From the NCBI RefSeq assembly GCF_003051105.1, contig NZ_QAOO01000014.1, forward strand, positions 28,592 to 92,591: a DNA stretch of 64,000 bases, given 5' to 3'. Source of the stretch: Nitrosomonas nitrosa. GTDB lineage: Bacteria > Pseudomonadota > Gammaproteobacteria > Burkholderiales > Nitrosomonadaceae. This document shows, one piece after another, positions 1 to 9,761 of the stretch. The position numbers and the translations under genes are program-made. The notes below the pieces were generated by a model. The model ran no database searches, was not told the DNA's origin, and saw nothing but the letters and a program-made list of their open reading frames with translations. Each line of letters opens with the position of its first letter. Position 1 is the first letter of the stretch.

Positions 1-2400
1 CGAGGGGTACCAGAAATCATACATGGCACCGCTCTCACCAAACGTATTTCTTGATCGAATGTCCAATCCAACATTGTTTTTATTATAGAATGACAACGCG
101 CTTGCGATTGACCATTTGCTCATACCAACAACAATGGGTATTTCCCCCGTTTGTGACTGAATTTCCTCTGCAATTTTTTCAACTTCAATGGCTGCTTCTT
201 TCCAGAAATAATGCTCGGAAAGATATTGATAAGGTATTCCTGGAATACCTAGCACGACATAATGTAGAACTAACGCGTATGCAAGTAGCGAAATGATAAT
301 AGTGGGGTGCCATATTGCACGTAAATGACTTGAAAGCTTATTAAGGGCAGGGCGAGTTTGGCCCATCATCCATGCCATAGTTGGCAAAATGGCGAGCCAA
401 ACTGGGCTGGTCCAATGAAACCGGGGAGTATCAAATGTGCTGATGCCCATAAATATAATCAGTGGAATACCGGTGAATACCAGCACAAATAAATTGCGTC
501 TACGCTCATTGTCGTGTCTATCCATGTCATCTTTGCTGGCAGCGTAGCGGAGCGCCTGGAGGGCAGCGTATAGGCCTACCGGTGTCAAAATGATTGCGAT
601 ATAAAAAAGTAAGTAATGAACAGAAAAAACGGATCCCCCTCCCCCCAATCTTTCGGTCTGAAATAAAAACGAAACCCAGTTATTCTCAAAATTCCAAATA
701 ATAACGGGAGAAAATAGCAATAGTGCGAGTGTTGCTGACAGGTAAGGATGGGGGCGCTTCATCCAACGGCGTGCTATTGGATCAAGGATAACAAACAGCA
801 AAGCGGCGATTCCTAATAAACCTAGGGTATATTTGGATAGTAGACCTAAGCCAAAAGCAATCCCCATTCCCAGCCATGCTGTAGAACGGCCAGCGATAAG
901 AGCCCGCTCCATGTAATATAAGGTTGCCGCCCAAGCTGCGATCAATGGCGCGTCGGGTGTCATGACTAATCCGGAGGCAAAACCAAATGGCAACACAGAA
1001 AAAAGGAGGATTGCTCGCATACCTGTAGACTTATCATATAAGTTACGGGTCAATGCATATAAGTAGCCCATAGCAATCAAGCCACAAACAAATGCACCAA
1101 TTCTTACACCAAATTCATTCTGGCCGACAAGTGCGGTGCCTAACCAAATCAACCATGCAACCATCGGAGGGTGGTCGAAGTAGCTCAGATCCATATGTTG
1201 AGCATATTGCCAGTAGTAGGCTTCATCAGGGATAAGCTGGGCTAAACCAAGATAAATTAAACGCAATGAAACTGCAAATAGCACAATACCTACTGCGGCT
1301 ACCCGCCAACGTATATCGAGTGATGGGCGATTTCCATTTACTGGAAAAACATAAAAGGCGGAGCCGAGATAATTGACGATAGCAGTTGCGGCAATTGCCG
1401 GGAAAATGGCAATTCCAGCCGGTATATTCCAACTATAGACAAGTAATGCAAGCACTCCTCCGCGCAGTAATAGTGCGAACAATCCCACAGTCAGAAAGCG
1501 GCTAAATTGGTGCCAAGTCAGATAGCCTTTGCTGTGTGACCGAAATGACCACTTAGAGTTGAGTGTGTAATTAATGGTAACGGCTGCGAGAAAGCTTGTT
1601 ATGTGCGCTAATGCCAGACCAGCCTCCCAATTTAGCATCCATTGAAAAACTAAAGCATCGACAAAAACACCCAGAAAGCCAACTATGGCAAAGCGACTAG
1701 CTGTGCCGAACGATACAGTACCGCCAGCTAAACTAATCAATCGCTGTAGGTAAATTAAATGATGTGAAAGTGAAAGTTTGGAAGTGCCGTGAGTTCGGTC
1801 ATGAAAGCTAATGGGAACTTCTATAAAATTAAGTTTATTTTGGCCCGTCATCAGGAGTTCAAGAAGAATCTTGTAGCCACGGGCATTTTCGGGGATATTT
1901 GTAATAAGCTCTCGGCGGCAGGCAAAGAAGCCGGAAGTTGCATCATTCACATCACAAATTGGGCGTGCACAGAACCCACCCAGCCGAGATAACCATTGCC
2001 GGTAAAAAGGCCAACCTTGAGTACTTCCACCTGCGACATAACGGCTTCCTATCGCAACATCGTAGCGACCTTCCAAAACCGGAGCAACGATCGAAGGCAG
2101 TTGTTCAGGTAAATGACTTAAATCAGCATCCATGACTACGATAACGTTGCTTCTAGCTGTGGCTGCCCCCTCGATAATGGATGCTGCCAGGTCTGGTTTT
2201 GCTCGTCTTTCAACGAGATGGATATTATTATTGCGTGCTTCCCATCTGCGTATTTTTTCTTGAGTACCATCCTTTGAGCCATCATCCACAAAGATAATCT
2301 CAAAGTTCTCTGAAAACACTTTGAGCGCGAGCAGGCGTGTTACCAGTGAATCTATATTTTCTGATTCATTCAGAGTAGGGATAATTATGGAGAACAGCAT
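1..2400 (-). CDS. GT2-GtrA-ArnT/PMT-like glycosyltransferase fusion, 3' end cut by window edge
   Basis: Reading down from the ATG at 2398-2400, the frame stays open for all 800 codons to the left edge, so the stop lies outside the window. Residues 1 to about 220 are a family 2 (dolichyl-phosphate mannosyltransferase-like) domain, with FSIIIPTLNE at the start, VDDGSKDGT near 38-46 and the metal-binding D91-A-D93. Residues about 235-350 are hydrophobic and match a GtrA-type membrane domain. From about 370 there is a multi-pass membrane region with PDEAYYWQYAQ followed by YFDHPPM, the first periplasmic loop typical of ArnT/PMT-family lipid-linked sugar transferases. Family knowledge suggests the first domain loads a sugar onto a polyprenyl phosphate, GtrA helps flip it, and the last domain transfers it outside the membrane. 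The sugar and acceptor are unknown. It lies 48 bp downstream of mltG and is probably co-transcribed with it. Confidence 0.88.
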   Translation of the reverse strand, partial: MLFSIIIPTLNESENIDSLVTRLLALKVFSENFEIIFVDDGSKDGTQEKIRRWEARNNNIHLVERRAKPDLAASIIEGAATARSNVIVVMDADLSHLPEQLPSIVAPVLEGRYDVAIGSRYVAGGSTQGWPFYRQWLSRLGGFCARPICDVNDATSGFFACRRELITNIPENARGYKILLELLMTGQNKLNFIEVPISFHDRTHGTSKLSLSHHLIYLQRLISLAGGTVSFGTASRFAIVGFLGVFVDALVFQWMLNWEAGLALAHITSFLAAVTINYTLNSKWSFRSHSKGYLTWHQFSRFLTVGLFALLLRGGVLALLVYSWNIPAGIAIFPAIAATAIVNYLGSAFYVFPVNGNRPSLDIRWRVAAVGIVLFAVSLRLIYLGLAQLIPDEAYYWQYAQHMDLSYFDHPPMVAWLIWLGTALVGQNEFGVRIGAFVCGLIAMGYLYALTRNLYDKSTGMRAILLFSVLPFGFASGLVMTPDAPLIAAWAATLYYMERALIAGRSTAWLGMGIAFGLGLLSKYTLGLLGIAALLFVILDPIARRWMKRPHPYLSATLALLLFSPVIIWNFENNWVSFLFQTERLGGGGSVFSVHYLLFYIAIILTPVGLYAALQALRYAASKDDMDRHDNERRRNLFVLVFTGIPLIIFMGISTFDTPRFHWTSPVWLAILPTMAWMMGQTRPALNKLSSHLRAIWHPTIIISLLAYALVLHYVVLGIPGIPYQYLSEHYFWKEAAIEVEKIAEEIQSQTGEIPIVVGMSKWSIASALSFYNKNNVGLDIRSRNTFGESGAMYDFWYPS

Positions 2401-2448
2401 TATTTCACTTTGCAAAATAGATAGTTTTGAATAGACGCATTGTGGTGG

Positions 2449-3459
2449 CTACCGTTTCTGGTATTTTTGTACAGCGCGATTATGGTCTTGCAGATTAGTT
2501 GAAAAATGCGATTCACCGTTTCCTTTTGCAACAAAATAGAGTGCGTCGGTTTCTGCGGGATTGAAAGCGGCCCGAATGGAAGGTAGTCCAGGCATGGCAA
2601 TTGGAGAAGGAGGAAGTCCTGATCGTGTATAGGTATTATATTCTTGATCAGTGAGCAAGTCTCGCTTGCGCAAGTTTCCATCAAAATTACTACCCATTCC
2701 GTAAATGACAGTTGGATCAACTTGTAGTCGCATGCCTAATTGCAAACGATTGACTAATACTCCGGCAATCAAGCTGCGATCACTTTCTTTCCCTGTCTCC
2801 TTTTCGATGATAGAAGCTAAAATTAATCCCTCATATTCTGATTTAATTGGGAGGGATTCTTTACGGGACGACCACGCAGCTTTTAAATGTTTGTGCATTT
2901 TTTGATAGGCGCGCTTTAATATATCGACATCGCTACTATTCCTTACAAAAAAATAAGTGTCGGGGAAAAAAAGTCCTTCAGCTTTTTCTTCAGTAGCACC
3001 AATGAGTTGAAGGATTTCTTGCTCATTGAGATGAAGCGTGTCATGTTTGATCGATGGATGCTGGTATAACGCTTCTCTCATCTGAGAGAATGTCCAGCCC
3101 TCAATAAAACGTATCTGATTTTGCTTAACATCACCTTTAACAAGGTACTCTAATATCTGTATAGGTGATACATTCTCAGTCAATACATAATCGCCTGCTT
3201 TTACAGAGGATTCATGGCCAAGTATTTTTGATAGCAAAATAAAAGACCAGGCATTGGGCAATAAACCGTCCCTGGTTAATTGATGAGCAATACTTCGAAA
3301 ACTACTACCTCGTTCAATTGAAAACTCATAGGGGGTGGCTGGTAACCTGCTTGTCGTATTTACCAGATAATAAAACCAGCCGACTAAGAAGAAAAACCCA
3401 AGAAGGGTGATTACAATAAGATACTTCAGTGTATGAAATAGGCGTTCTGGTATCCGCAT
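2449..3459 (-). CDS. mltG: Endolytic murein transglycosylase MltG (YceG-like)
   Basis: This 336-residue inner-membrane protein should cleave nascent peptidoglycan strands and so limit glycan chain length. One membrane segment lies near residues 13-32, followed by a LysM-like stretch and the YceG catalytic domain. The catalytic-glutamate motif LASIIEKETG is present, as are VDPTVIYG and the C-terminal SGLPPSPIAMPGLPSIRAA and YFVAKGNGESHFS motifs that mark the family. Length is normal. It starts 15 bp after the fabF stop, as in the fab-mltG order of many proteobacteria. The usual following genes tmk and holB are absent here and replaced by the glycosyltransferase fusion. Confidence 0.96.
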   Translation of the reverse strand: MRIPERLFHTLKYLIVITLLGFFFLVGWFYYLVNTTSRLPATPYEFSIERGSSFRSIAHQLTRDGLLPNAWSFILLSKILGHESSVKAGDYVLTENVSPIQILEYLVKGDVKQNQIRFIEGWTFSQMREALYQHPSIKHDTLHLNEQEILQLIGATEEKAEGLFFPDTYFFVRNSSDVDILKRAYQKMHKHLKAAWSSRKESLPIKSEYEGLILASIIEKETGKESDRSLIAGVLVNRLQLGMRLQVDPTVIYGMGSNFDGNLRKRDLLTDQEYNTYTRSGLPPSPIAMPGLPSIRAAFNPAETDALYFVAKGNGESHFSTNLQDHNRAVQKYQKR

Positions 3460-3474
3460 ACGCCAATTTATAAG

Positions 3475-4716
3475 TTAAATTTTACGAAACGCCAAAGTGC
3501 CGTTAGTTCCTCCAAATCCAAAAGAATTGGATATCGCTACATTTATTTTCAAATCCCTGGCGGTATTGGGAACATAGTCTAAGTCACACTCTGGATCGGG
3601 ATCAAAAAGATTGATAGTGGGAGGTACAATCTGATGGTATAAGGCAAGAATAGAGAAAATTGCCTCTATCCCCCCTGCAGCTCCCAGCAAATGCCCGGTC
3701 ATTGATTTTGTAGAATTGATGGCAAGCTTTTTGGCATGATCGCCAAAACATCTTTTTATCGCTATGGTTTCTGCAATATCACCCAAAGGAGTTGATGTGC
3801 CATGAGCATTGACATGATCAACTTCATCAGAATTGATTTCCGCTACCCTTAGTGCATTCGTCATGCATCGAGCGGCACCTTCACCATCTTCACAAGGCGC
3901 TGTCATATGGTTCGCATCGGCACTCATACCGAACCCGATGAGTTCGGCATAAATTTTTGCATCTCGCCGTTTTGCATGCTCAAATTCCTCTAAAACAATA
4001 ATACCCGCACCTTCACTCAGCACAAAACCATCTCTTCCTTTATCCCAAGGGCGACTTGCTGAGGCAGGGTCATCGTTGCGCACTGACAACGCGCGTGCTG
4101 CAGAGAATCCACCTATGGCGAGCGGGGTAACGCATGACTCGGCGCCTCCGCAAACCATAATATCAGCATCTCCATATTCAATCATGCGCGCAGAACTTCC
4201 TATGGTATGAGTGGAAGTCGTACACGCCGTCACGATTGCTAAATTTGGGCCTTTGTACCCAAACATGATAGACAGATTACCGGATATCATGTTGATGATC
4301 GTGCTGGGAATAAAAAATGGAGAGATCTTACGTGGGCCGCTCGCATGATAGGCGATATCAGTGTTCTCAATCATAGGCAGCCCCCCGATACCTGAACCGA
4401 TATTAACACCGATACGTTCAGGATCAAGTTTTGTCAGATCTTCGATGGCAGCATCTTTAATTGCCTGAATTGCCGCTGCCATGCCGTAATGAATAAAAAT
4501 ATCCATACGGCGCGCCTCTTTTGCAGACAGGTAATCTGTAATTTCAAAATTCTTTACTTCACCGGCAATTTGTGACGAAAAAGCCGAAGCATCGAAACGA
4601 GTGATGCGAGTAATGCCCGATTTCCCGGAAACGATGTTCTGCCAGGCATCGGACACATTGTTGCCTACAGGCGAAACAATCCCTAATCCGGTAACAACTA
4701 CCCTACGTTTGGACAA
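3475..4716 (-). CDS. fabF: Beta-ketoacyl-ACP synthase II (KAS II)
   Basis: Condensing enzyme of type II fatty-acid elongation, which adds malonyl-ACP to a growing acyl-ACP in the cytosol. The 413 residues carry the complete Cys-His-His triad: C165 in VTACTTSTH, H305 in NAHGTSTPLGD and H342 in KSMTGHLLGAAG. The C-terminal NSFGFGGTNG loop is intact. It lies 33 bp downstream of acpP, the acyl carrier that delivers its substrates, and upstream of mltG. Length and motifs favour FabF over FabB. Confidence 0.97.
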   Translation of the reverse strand: MSKRRVVVTGLGIVSPVGNNVSDAWQNIVSGKSGITRITRFDASAFSSQIAGEVKNFEITDYLSAKEARRMDIFIHYGMAAAIQAIKDAAIEDLTKLDPERIGVNIGSGIGGLPMIENTDIAYHASGPRKISPFFIPSTIINMISGNLSIMFGYKGPNLAIVTACTTSTHTIGSSARMIEYGDADIMVCGGAESCVTPLAIGGFSAARALSVRNDDPASASRPWDKGRDGFVLSEGAGIIVLEEFEHAKRRDAKIYAELIGFGMSADANHMTAPCEDGEGAARCMTNALRVAEINSDEVDHVNAHGTSTPLGDIAETIAIKRCFGDHAKKLAINSTKSMTGHLLGAAGGIEAIFSILALYHQIVPPTINLFDPDPECDLDYVPNTARDLKINVAISNSFGFGGTNGTLAFRKI

Positions 4717-4749
4717 AAAAGAACTCCAGTAGAAAAAGATAGAGAAAAA

Positions 4750-4995
4750 TTAGTGAGATGTGTGTTGATTGACGTAATCGATCGCTTCTTGAACAGTATT
4801 AATCTTTTCGGCTTGCTCATCAGGAATTTCACATTCAAATTCTTCTTCCAATGCCATGACAAGCTCTACGGTATCGAGCGAGTCGGCACCTAAGTCGTTT
4901 ACAAATGACGACTCATTTTTGACATCTGCCTCATTTACGCCTAATTGCTCAGCTACAATCTTTTTGATCCGTTGCTCAATATCTGTATTTTCCAT
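4750..4995 (-). CDS. acpP: Acyl carrier protein
   Basis: Small acidic protein of 81 residues that carries acyl chains on a 4'-phosphopantetheine arm. The attachment site is S39 in the canonical [18 protein letters not shown] block. An AGGAAGG-type ribosome site lies about 8 bases upstream of the ATG, consistent with high expression. The 178 bp between fabG and acpP is the largest gap in the fab cluster. It contains a TAGAAT hexamer (5034-5039, minus) below a TTGTTA (5055-5060), so acpP may have an extra promoter of its own; the 15-base spacing is poor and this is only a suggestion. Confidence 0.98.
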   Translation of the reverse strand: MENTDIEQRIKKIVAEQLGVNEADVKNESSFVNDLGADSLDTVELVMALEEEFECEIPDEQAEKINTVQEAIDYVNQHTSH

Positions 4996-5173
4996 CTATG
5001 CACCCTTCCTTTCTACGTGAGAAAATCTTAGCTATTCTAACAAATTTCCTATACTAACAAAACTAACACCAGCGTTTGCTCATGCCCGTCCCAATCAACT
5101 CAGCAACACATCATGTATTCTATTGGGTTTTGGGCATAGGCTTAAATTAAAAAGAGTTTTTGTAAAAGGTTAA

Positions 5174-5914
5174 TTAATCCATATACATTCCGCCATTAAT
5201 ATGTAAAGTGGTGCCTGTAATATAGCTTGCTGCAGGAGAAGCAAGAAAAGCAACTGCAGCGGCAATATCGGCGGGTTGTCCTAACCTGCCTAAGGGTATG
5301 TGCTGAATGAGATTCTGTTGCTGCTCTGCAGATAGCGACCGAGTCATATCTGTTTCGATGAAACCTGGTGCAACGCAATTAATCGTGATGTTTCTGCTGC
5401 CTACTTCCCGTGCAAGGGATTTGCTAAAGCCAATTATGCCAGCCTTGGCAGCAGCGTAATTGGTTTGACCGGGGTTACCGGTCACACCTACGACTGATGA
5501 GATGTTGATAATACGGCCAGAGCGTGCTTTCATCATGGCACGTAGGACAGCGCGACTGAGATAGAATATGGATTTCAGGTTAGTTTCCATAATCTCATCC
5601 CATTCTTCATCTTTCATCCTGGCCAACAAATTGTCGCGAGTGATGCCCGCATTATTGACTAATATGCTGATTTCTCCAAATTCCTTGCGTGTTGTTTCAA
5701 TAGCATTGTTAATTTGGGCCAGATCATTAACATTCATCGCTAAACCCTTGCCCTTCAGGCTAGCTTCTTTGAGGTATTGACTAATGTGTTCCGCGCCATC
5801 AGAAGTGGTTGATGTGCCTATCACTATGGCCCCTTGTTTGCCAAGCTCCAAGGCAATAGCTTGACCTATTCCTCGACTTGCACCTGTAACCAGAGCTATT
5901 TGCGTATCTAACAT
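5174..5914 (-). CDS. fabG: 3-oxoacyl-ACP reductase
   Basis: NADPH-dependent short-chain dehydrogenase performing the first reduction of each fatty-acid elongation cycle. The 246 residues show TGASRGIG at 10-17 (cofactor loop), NNAG at 87-90, N112, the catalytic serine in INISS at 136-140, Y153 and K157 (YAAAK), and the C-terminal SYITGTTLHINGGMYMD that defines FabG among short-chain dehydrogenases. It lies 29 bp after fabD in the fab cluster. Confidence 0.97.
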   Translation of the reverse strand: MLDTQIALVTGASRGIGQAIALELGKQGAIVIGTSTTSDGAEHISQYLKEASLKGKGLAMNVNDLAQINNAIETTRKEFGEISILVNNAGITRDNLLARMKDEEWDEIMETNLKSIFYLSRAVLRAMMKARSGRIINISSVVGVTGNPGQTNYAAAKAGIIGFSKSLAREVGSRNITINCVAPGFIETDMTRSLSAEQQQNLIQHIPLGRLGQPADIAAAVAFLASPAASYITGTTLHINGGMYMD

Positions 5915-5943
5915 AATTTTCTACCAGATAGTTTGATCGAAGC

Positions 5944-6882
5944 TTATTTCAATATATCGATTGTACGCCTTATTATTTCACTGTCAGTAAGCGATAGATT
6001 ATTCAATTTTGTATCGATGCGTTTAGTTAGCCCAGTTAAAACTTTTCCAGGGCCGCATTCGATTACATGGCTAACGCCCGCAGAAGTAAAGGCACGTATT
6101 GTTTCAACCCACCGTACTGGTCGATAGAGCTGCTGGGCCAGAATTTCTCTAATAGATGATGTGTCTGGATGAGGCTGGATATCTACATTGTGTAAGATGG
6201 GGATAATAGGTGCTTGAAACGAAATGGTCTCAAGTAATGAACGCATTCTTTCTGCTGCTGGTTTCATTAAAGAGCAATGAGAAGGGATGCTCATTGGCAG
6301 CAATGCCGTTAATTTGGCGCCTCTTTCTTTTGCCAAGATCATTGCACGCTGGACGGCATGCTTATGTCCGGCAATGACAACTTGTCCGGGGGAGTTGAAG
6401 TTTGCCGGCTCTAATGATTCTTCTTTGCTTTCGCTTATGCTTTCGGAGCAGATTGTTTGAACTTTGTCATCGTCTAACCCGACAATTGCAGCCATTCCTC
6501 CCACACCTTCAGGAACACAATCCTGCATGACTTCTGCGCGATAACGAACCAGTCGTAACGCATCGGTAAACGTCAACGCTTTTGAGGCAACGAGCGCTGT
6601 ATATTCTCCAAGACTGTGGCCCGCCATATAGTCGGGTTGTTTTCCTCCAAGCATCTCCCACGCGCGATAAACTGCAAACCCGGCAGTCAGCATGATCGGT
6701 TGTGTATTGACGGTTTGATTCAACGCCTCTGCGGGGCCTTGATTGACAAGAGACCACATGTCTTGCTCGAGAATATCGGACGCTTCGTGGAAGGTTTCTT
6801 GTATCAAGGATAAATCAGCATAGTGACTCATCATGCCAATTGATTGCGAGCCTTGTCCAGGAAAAACAAATGCAGTTTTCAT
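5944..6882 (-). CDS. fabD: Malonyl-CoA:ACP transacylase
   Basis: Transfers malonyl from CoA to ACP to supply fatty-acid elongation. The open frame extends 50 codons further upstream, but that extension overlaps fabH out of frame and is not FabD-like. The ATG at 6880-6882 begins MKTAFVFPGQGSQ, the conserved N-terminus, giving 312 residues, the usual length. The nucleophile S90 sits in GHSLGEYTALV, with R115 and H202 (IPSHCSLM) completing the site. The start lies 10 bp after the fabH stop. Confidence 0.96.
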   Translation of the reverse strand: MKTAFVFPGQGSQSIGMMSHYADLSLIQETFHEASDILEQDMWSLVNQGPAEALNQTVNTQPIMLTAGFAVYRAWEMLGGKQPDYMAGHSLGEYTALVASKALTFTDALRLVRYRAEVMQDCVPEGVGGMAAIVGLDDDKVQTICSESISESKEESLEPANFNSPGQVVIAGHKHAVQRAMILAKERGAKLTALLPMSIPSHCSLMKPAAERMRSLLETISFQAPIIPILHNVDIQPHPDTSSIREILAQQLYRPVRWVETIRAFTSAGVSHVIECGPGKVLTGLTKRIDTKLNNLSLTDSEIIRRTIDILK

Positions 6883-6892
6883 GATCGTGTCA

Positions 6893-7858
6893 TTACCAGC
6901 GTAACAGGATTGAACCCCAAGTGAAACCGCCACCCACACCCTCGAGCAATATACATTGATTCGATTGAATACGTCCGTCACGCACTGCAATATCCAATGC
7001 CAATGGAACTGAAGCAGCAGAGGTATTTCCATGCTGATCGACGGTCGTAACCACTTTTTCCATAGGAATGCCGAGCTTCTTAGCAGTTGATTTGATTATC
7101 CGGATATTAGCTTGATGAGGGATCAGCCAATCAATATCGGATGTTTGCAAATTATTGGCAGTAACGGCCTCAGTAACGGCTTCCTCGAGTACTTTGACTG
7201 CAAATTTGAAGACAGCGTTACCTTCCATCGTGATGAAAGGTGTGCCTTGAATTTTTCCACCGCATATATTGCCCGGTGCGGCCAACAGTTTGTTATGACT
7301 GCCGTTGGCGTGCAAATGACTCGAAAGTATTCCAGGCTGATTGCTTTGGGTTAATACAACAGCCCCTGCGCCATCGCCAAATAGTACGCACGTGCTTCGG
7401 TCTGTCCAGTCAATTATGCGTGAATAAACCTCAGTGCCAACCACCAATGCATGTTTGCATTTACCTGAACTAACAAACATATCCGCTGTGGCCAAAGCGT
7501 AAATGAAGCCACTGCAGACTGCCTGCACATCAAATGCTGGGCCGCCGGTAATGCCAAGCTTGTCTTGTAAGATGCAGGCTGTGCTTGGAAAAATCATATC
7601 CGGAGTGGTTGTGGCTAAAATGATGAGCTCTATTTCTTGGGGTTGGATACCGGCTGCGTCAATGGCGCGGCGGCTTGCTTCAAGCGCCAGATCGCTCGCT
7701 AGTTGCTGGTCAGCTGCTATGTGCCGCTGAACAATGCCGGTACGTGCGCGTATCCATTCGTCACTCGTGTCGACCATACGCTCGAGATCAAGGTTAGTCA
7801 GGATTTTTTCGGGTAAATAACTCCCTGTGCCAATGACTCTTGAATACATTTTTTTCAT
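6893..7858 (-). CDS. fabH: Beta-ketoacyl-ACP synthase III
   Basis: Starts fatty-acid synthesis by condensing acetyl-CoA with malonyl-ACP. The 321 residues contain C115 (VQAVCSGF), H248 (PHQANIRI) and N278 (HGNTSAAS), the complete KAS III triad, and [15 protein letters not shown] at the C-terminus. The start ATG overlaps the plsX stop by four bases (7855-7858), which suggests translational coupling. An in-frame ATG three codons later is an alternative start. Confidence 0.97.
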   Translation of the reverse strand: MKKMYSRVIGTGSYLPEKILTNLDLERMVDTSDEWIRARTGIVQRHIAADQQLASDLALEASRRAIDAAGIQPQEIELIILATTTPDMIFPSTACILQDKLGITGGPAFDVQAVCSGFIYALATADMFVSSGKCKHALVVGTEVYSRIIDWTDRSTCVLFGDGAGAVVLTQSNQPGILSSHLHANGSHNKLLAAPGNICGGKIQGTPFITMEGNAVFKFAVKVLEEAVTEAVTANNLQTSDIDWLIPHQANIRIIKSTAKKLGIPMEKVVTTVDQHGNTSAASVPLALDIAVRDGRIQSNQCILLEGVGGGFTWGSILLRW

Positions 7859-8901
7859 TCAGCAGTGACAGAATTAAGTTTATTTTTTTTGACGTGGTGT
7901 TGCAGCTCTGCTATGTGCTCACTAATGTGGCGCAGCATCCCACCGCGTACTTCTTCAGCAGCGCGTTTGATGGCAGCGCTGAATGCCTGTTTATCTGCAG
8001 AACCGTGGCTCTTGATAACAATCCCGCGTAGCCCTAGAAGGCTGGCGCCATTATACTGGCGATGATCGACACGGCGTTTGAAGGCATTGATAACGGGTAA
8101 AGCCACCAACCCTGCAAATCTTGTCAAAAAATTACGCTTAAATTCTTGACGCAAAAAAGTTGCAAGCATTTGTGCAACACCTTCCGAGGTTTTTAGGGCG
8201 ACATTGCCAACGAAGCCATCACATACTACGACATCTGTCGTTCCTTTGTAGATATCATCGCCTTCAATGTTTCCGTAAAAATTCAACCCGCTCTCACGGA
8301 GGAGCTCTGCCGCTTGCTTGACCACTTCATTTCCTTTGATGTCTTCCTCGCCGATGTTGAGTAAGCCGATACTGGGAGATTTTTTATTTTCGACGGACGC
8401 GACCAATGTGGCGCCCATCATGCCGAACTGGAGCAGATGTTCCGCGGTACAATTAACATTCGCACCTAAATCTAATATGTAAGTATGTCCGGTAATGGTA
8501 GGCAAAACAACAGCAAGCGCAGGCCGATCGATCCCGGGAATCGTTTTCAGAACAAACCGAGAAGTCGCCAATAGTGCGCCTGTATTCCCCGCACTGATAC
8601 ATGCTTGCGCTTCTCCGCTTTTGACTAAATTGATCGCAACACGCATAGAAGAATCTTTTTTGTTGCGCAAAGCGAGTGCGGGCGGCTCATCCATCCCCAC
8701 CACCTCGCTTGCCGCATGCATGCGTATCCGTGTTCCAAGTGGCTTATTGAGTGCATGGAGTTCGGCCTCGATTGCAGCAGGAATACCAACTAAAATGACA
8801 TCAATTTCTGGGTCATCGAGCGCATACTCAACTGCTGAAGGAACGGTTACATGCGGGCCATGATCACCACCCATACAATCAATCGCGACAGTAATATTCA
8901 C
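7855..8901 (-). CDS. plsX: Phosphate acyltransferase PlsX
   Basis: Makes acyl-phosphate from acyl-ACP, the donor for the first acylation of glycerol-3-phosphate, and so links fatty-acid and phospholipid synthesis. The 348-residue product starts with a GTG codon (8899-8901) and shows the typical N-terminus [13 protein letters not shown], the [10 protein letters not shown] segment and [18 protein letters not shown]. It overlaps fabH by four bases. The rpmF-plsX-fabH order is widely conserved in proteobacteria. Confidence 0.97.
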   Translation of the reverse strand: MNITVAIDCMGGDHGPHVTVPSAVEYALDDPEIDVILVGIPAAIEAELHALNKPLGTRIRMHAASEVVGMDEPPALALRNKKDSSMRVAINLVKSGEAQACISAGNTGALLATSRFVLKTIPGIDRPALAVVLPTITGHTYILDLGANVNCTAEHLLQFGMMGATLVASVENKKSPSIGLLNIGEEDIKGNEVVKQAAELLRESGLNFYGNIEGDDIYKGTTDVVVCDGFVGNVALKTSEGVAQMLATFLRQEFKRNFLTRFAGLVALPVINAFKRRVDHRQYNGASLLGLRGIVIKSHGSADKQAFSAAIKRAAEEVRGGMLRHISEHIAELQHHVKKNKLNSVTAE

Positions 8902-8985
8902 TTTTATTATTCTTGTAACGTACTATGTGATCGAATTGCGTAAGGAGGTCTGCTATGCGAAGCCGGAGTCAGGGGATATTGGAAA

Positions 8986-9168
8986 TTATTCGTCGTTTTT
9001 GGTTTTGATGACTTTTCTGCCACGATAATACCCATTGGGGCTAATATGGTGGCGTAAGTGTACTTCTCCAGTAGACGGTTCGATGGCTAGTGGAGGGTTG
9101 GTCAAGAAATCGTGAGATCGATGCATACCGCGTTTCGAGGGTGATTTTTTATTTTGTTGAACGGCCAT
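8986..9168 (-). CDS. rpmF: Ribosomal protein L32
   Basis: A 60-residue basic protein beginning [19 protein letters not shown], the conserved L32 start, and including the [12 protein letters not shown] segment. It is a component of the large ribosomal subunit. The zinc-binding cysteines found in some L32 proteins are absent, so this is the cysteine-free form. It sits 17 bp after yceD and 84 bp before plsX, the common yceD-rpmF-plsX arrangement. Confidence 0.97.
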   Translation of the reverse strand: MAVQQNKKSPSKRGMHRSHDFLTNPPLAIEPSTGEVHLRHHISPNGYYRGRKVIKTKNDE

Positions 9169-9185
9169 TTATGTTGACTCCAAAA

Positions 9186-9698
9186 TTAAGCTTTAGTGAA
9201 TTTATTCTTCAGTGATTCCAGTGAATGCTGTTCCATTAATTTTGTCGACTCCGGTACATTGTTAGCGACATTGCCGATTGAGCATTCATCTTCTCGATGT
9301 CGGGGAGCGATGGGTAAGCTGAGAATGATTTCATCTTCAATGAGTATGAGCGCATCCATCTCGTGAGATGCTAGAATGGCATCAACCGAGCTGTCTTCGT
9401 CATAATATGCGAGTTCATCTTCATTTTTTGCAATTAATAAATCAGTTTTTATATTAAGATCATGCTCCAGCTTGCCGAGGCAACGTTGGCAGCATAGCGC
9501 AATCACGCCATTAATCGTTATTTTGAGTGTTGACCTGCCCTTTTCATCAAAGATTCCGTTTATCGAGTACGCGATCTTGCCAGAGTGGTCTGATAAGAAC
9601 GTGCGTAAACGTTCTAATTCAGCGGGCAGAATTTTACCACGATGTACGCCTGCATTGCGGATAAAATTGAGAGTGTCTATGATGAATTGTTTAGACAT
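9186..9698 (-). CDS. yceD: YceD family protein (DUF177)
   Basis: A 170-residue cytosolic protein of the YceD/DUF177 family. It has the conserved CCQRCLGKLEHDL motif in the middle and a C-terminal PIAPRHREDECSIGNV segment containing the family's last cysteine. The family is tightly linked with rpmF; a role in large-subunit rRNA accumulation has been proposed for relatives, which I cannot test here. It is the first gene of the minus-strand rpmF-fab block, with an ATG at 9696-9698 and very little leader. Confidence 0.9.
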   Translation of the reverse strand: MSKQFIIDTLNFIRNAGVHRGKILPAELERLRTFLSDHSGKIAYSINGIFDEKGRSTLKITINGVIALCCQRCLGKLEHDLNIKTDLLIAKNEDELAYYDEDSSVDAILASHEMDALILIEDEIILSLPIAPRHREDECSIGNVANNVPESTKLMEQHSLESLKNKFTKA

Positions 9699-9707
9699 AA
9701 ACTTGGC

Positions 9708-9736
9708 ATGCTATATTTTTTGTAATTGAGTGTCAA
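9708..9736 (-). promoter_or_regulatory. Candidate sigma-70 promoter of the yceD-rpmF-fab block
   Basis: On the minus strand a perfect TTGACA (9731-9736) lies 17 bases before TAGCAT (9708-9713). The predicted transcript start is near 9700, almost at the yceD ATG, so the mRNA would be close to leaderless. A TATAGC two bases earlier is an alternative -10. The divergent maf gene shares this 63-bp spacer. Confidence 0.4.
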
Positions 9737-9761
9737 AATTTATTGTTAATATTATAACATT

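Noticed and set aside
1789..2135. Two plus-strand frames of 65-67 codons
   Set aside because: Both lie antisense within the long glycosyltransferase gene and show no recognisable features.
2400..2720. 106-codon minus-strand frame
   Set aside because: Overlaps mltG in another frame, has no domain resemblance and no ribosome site.
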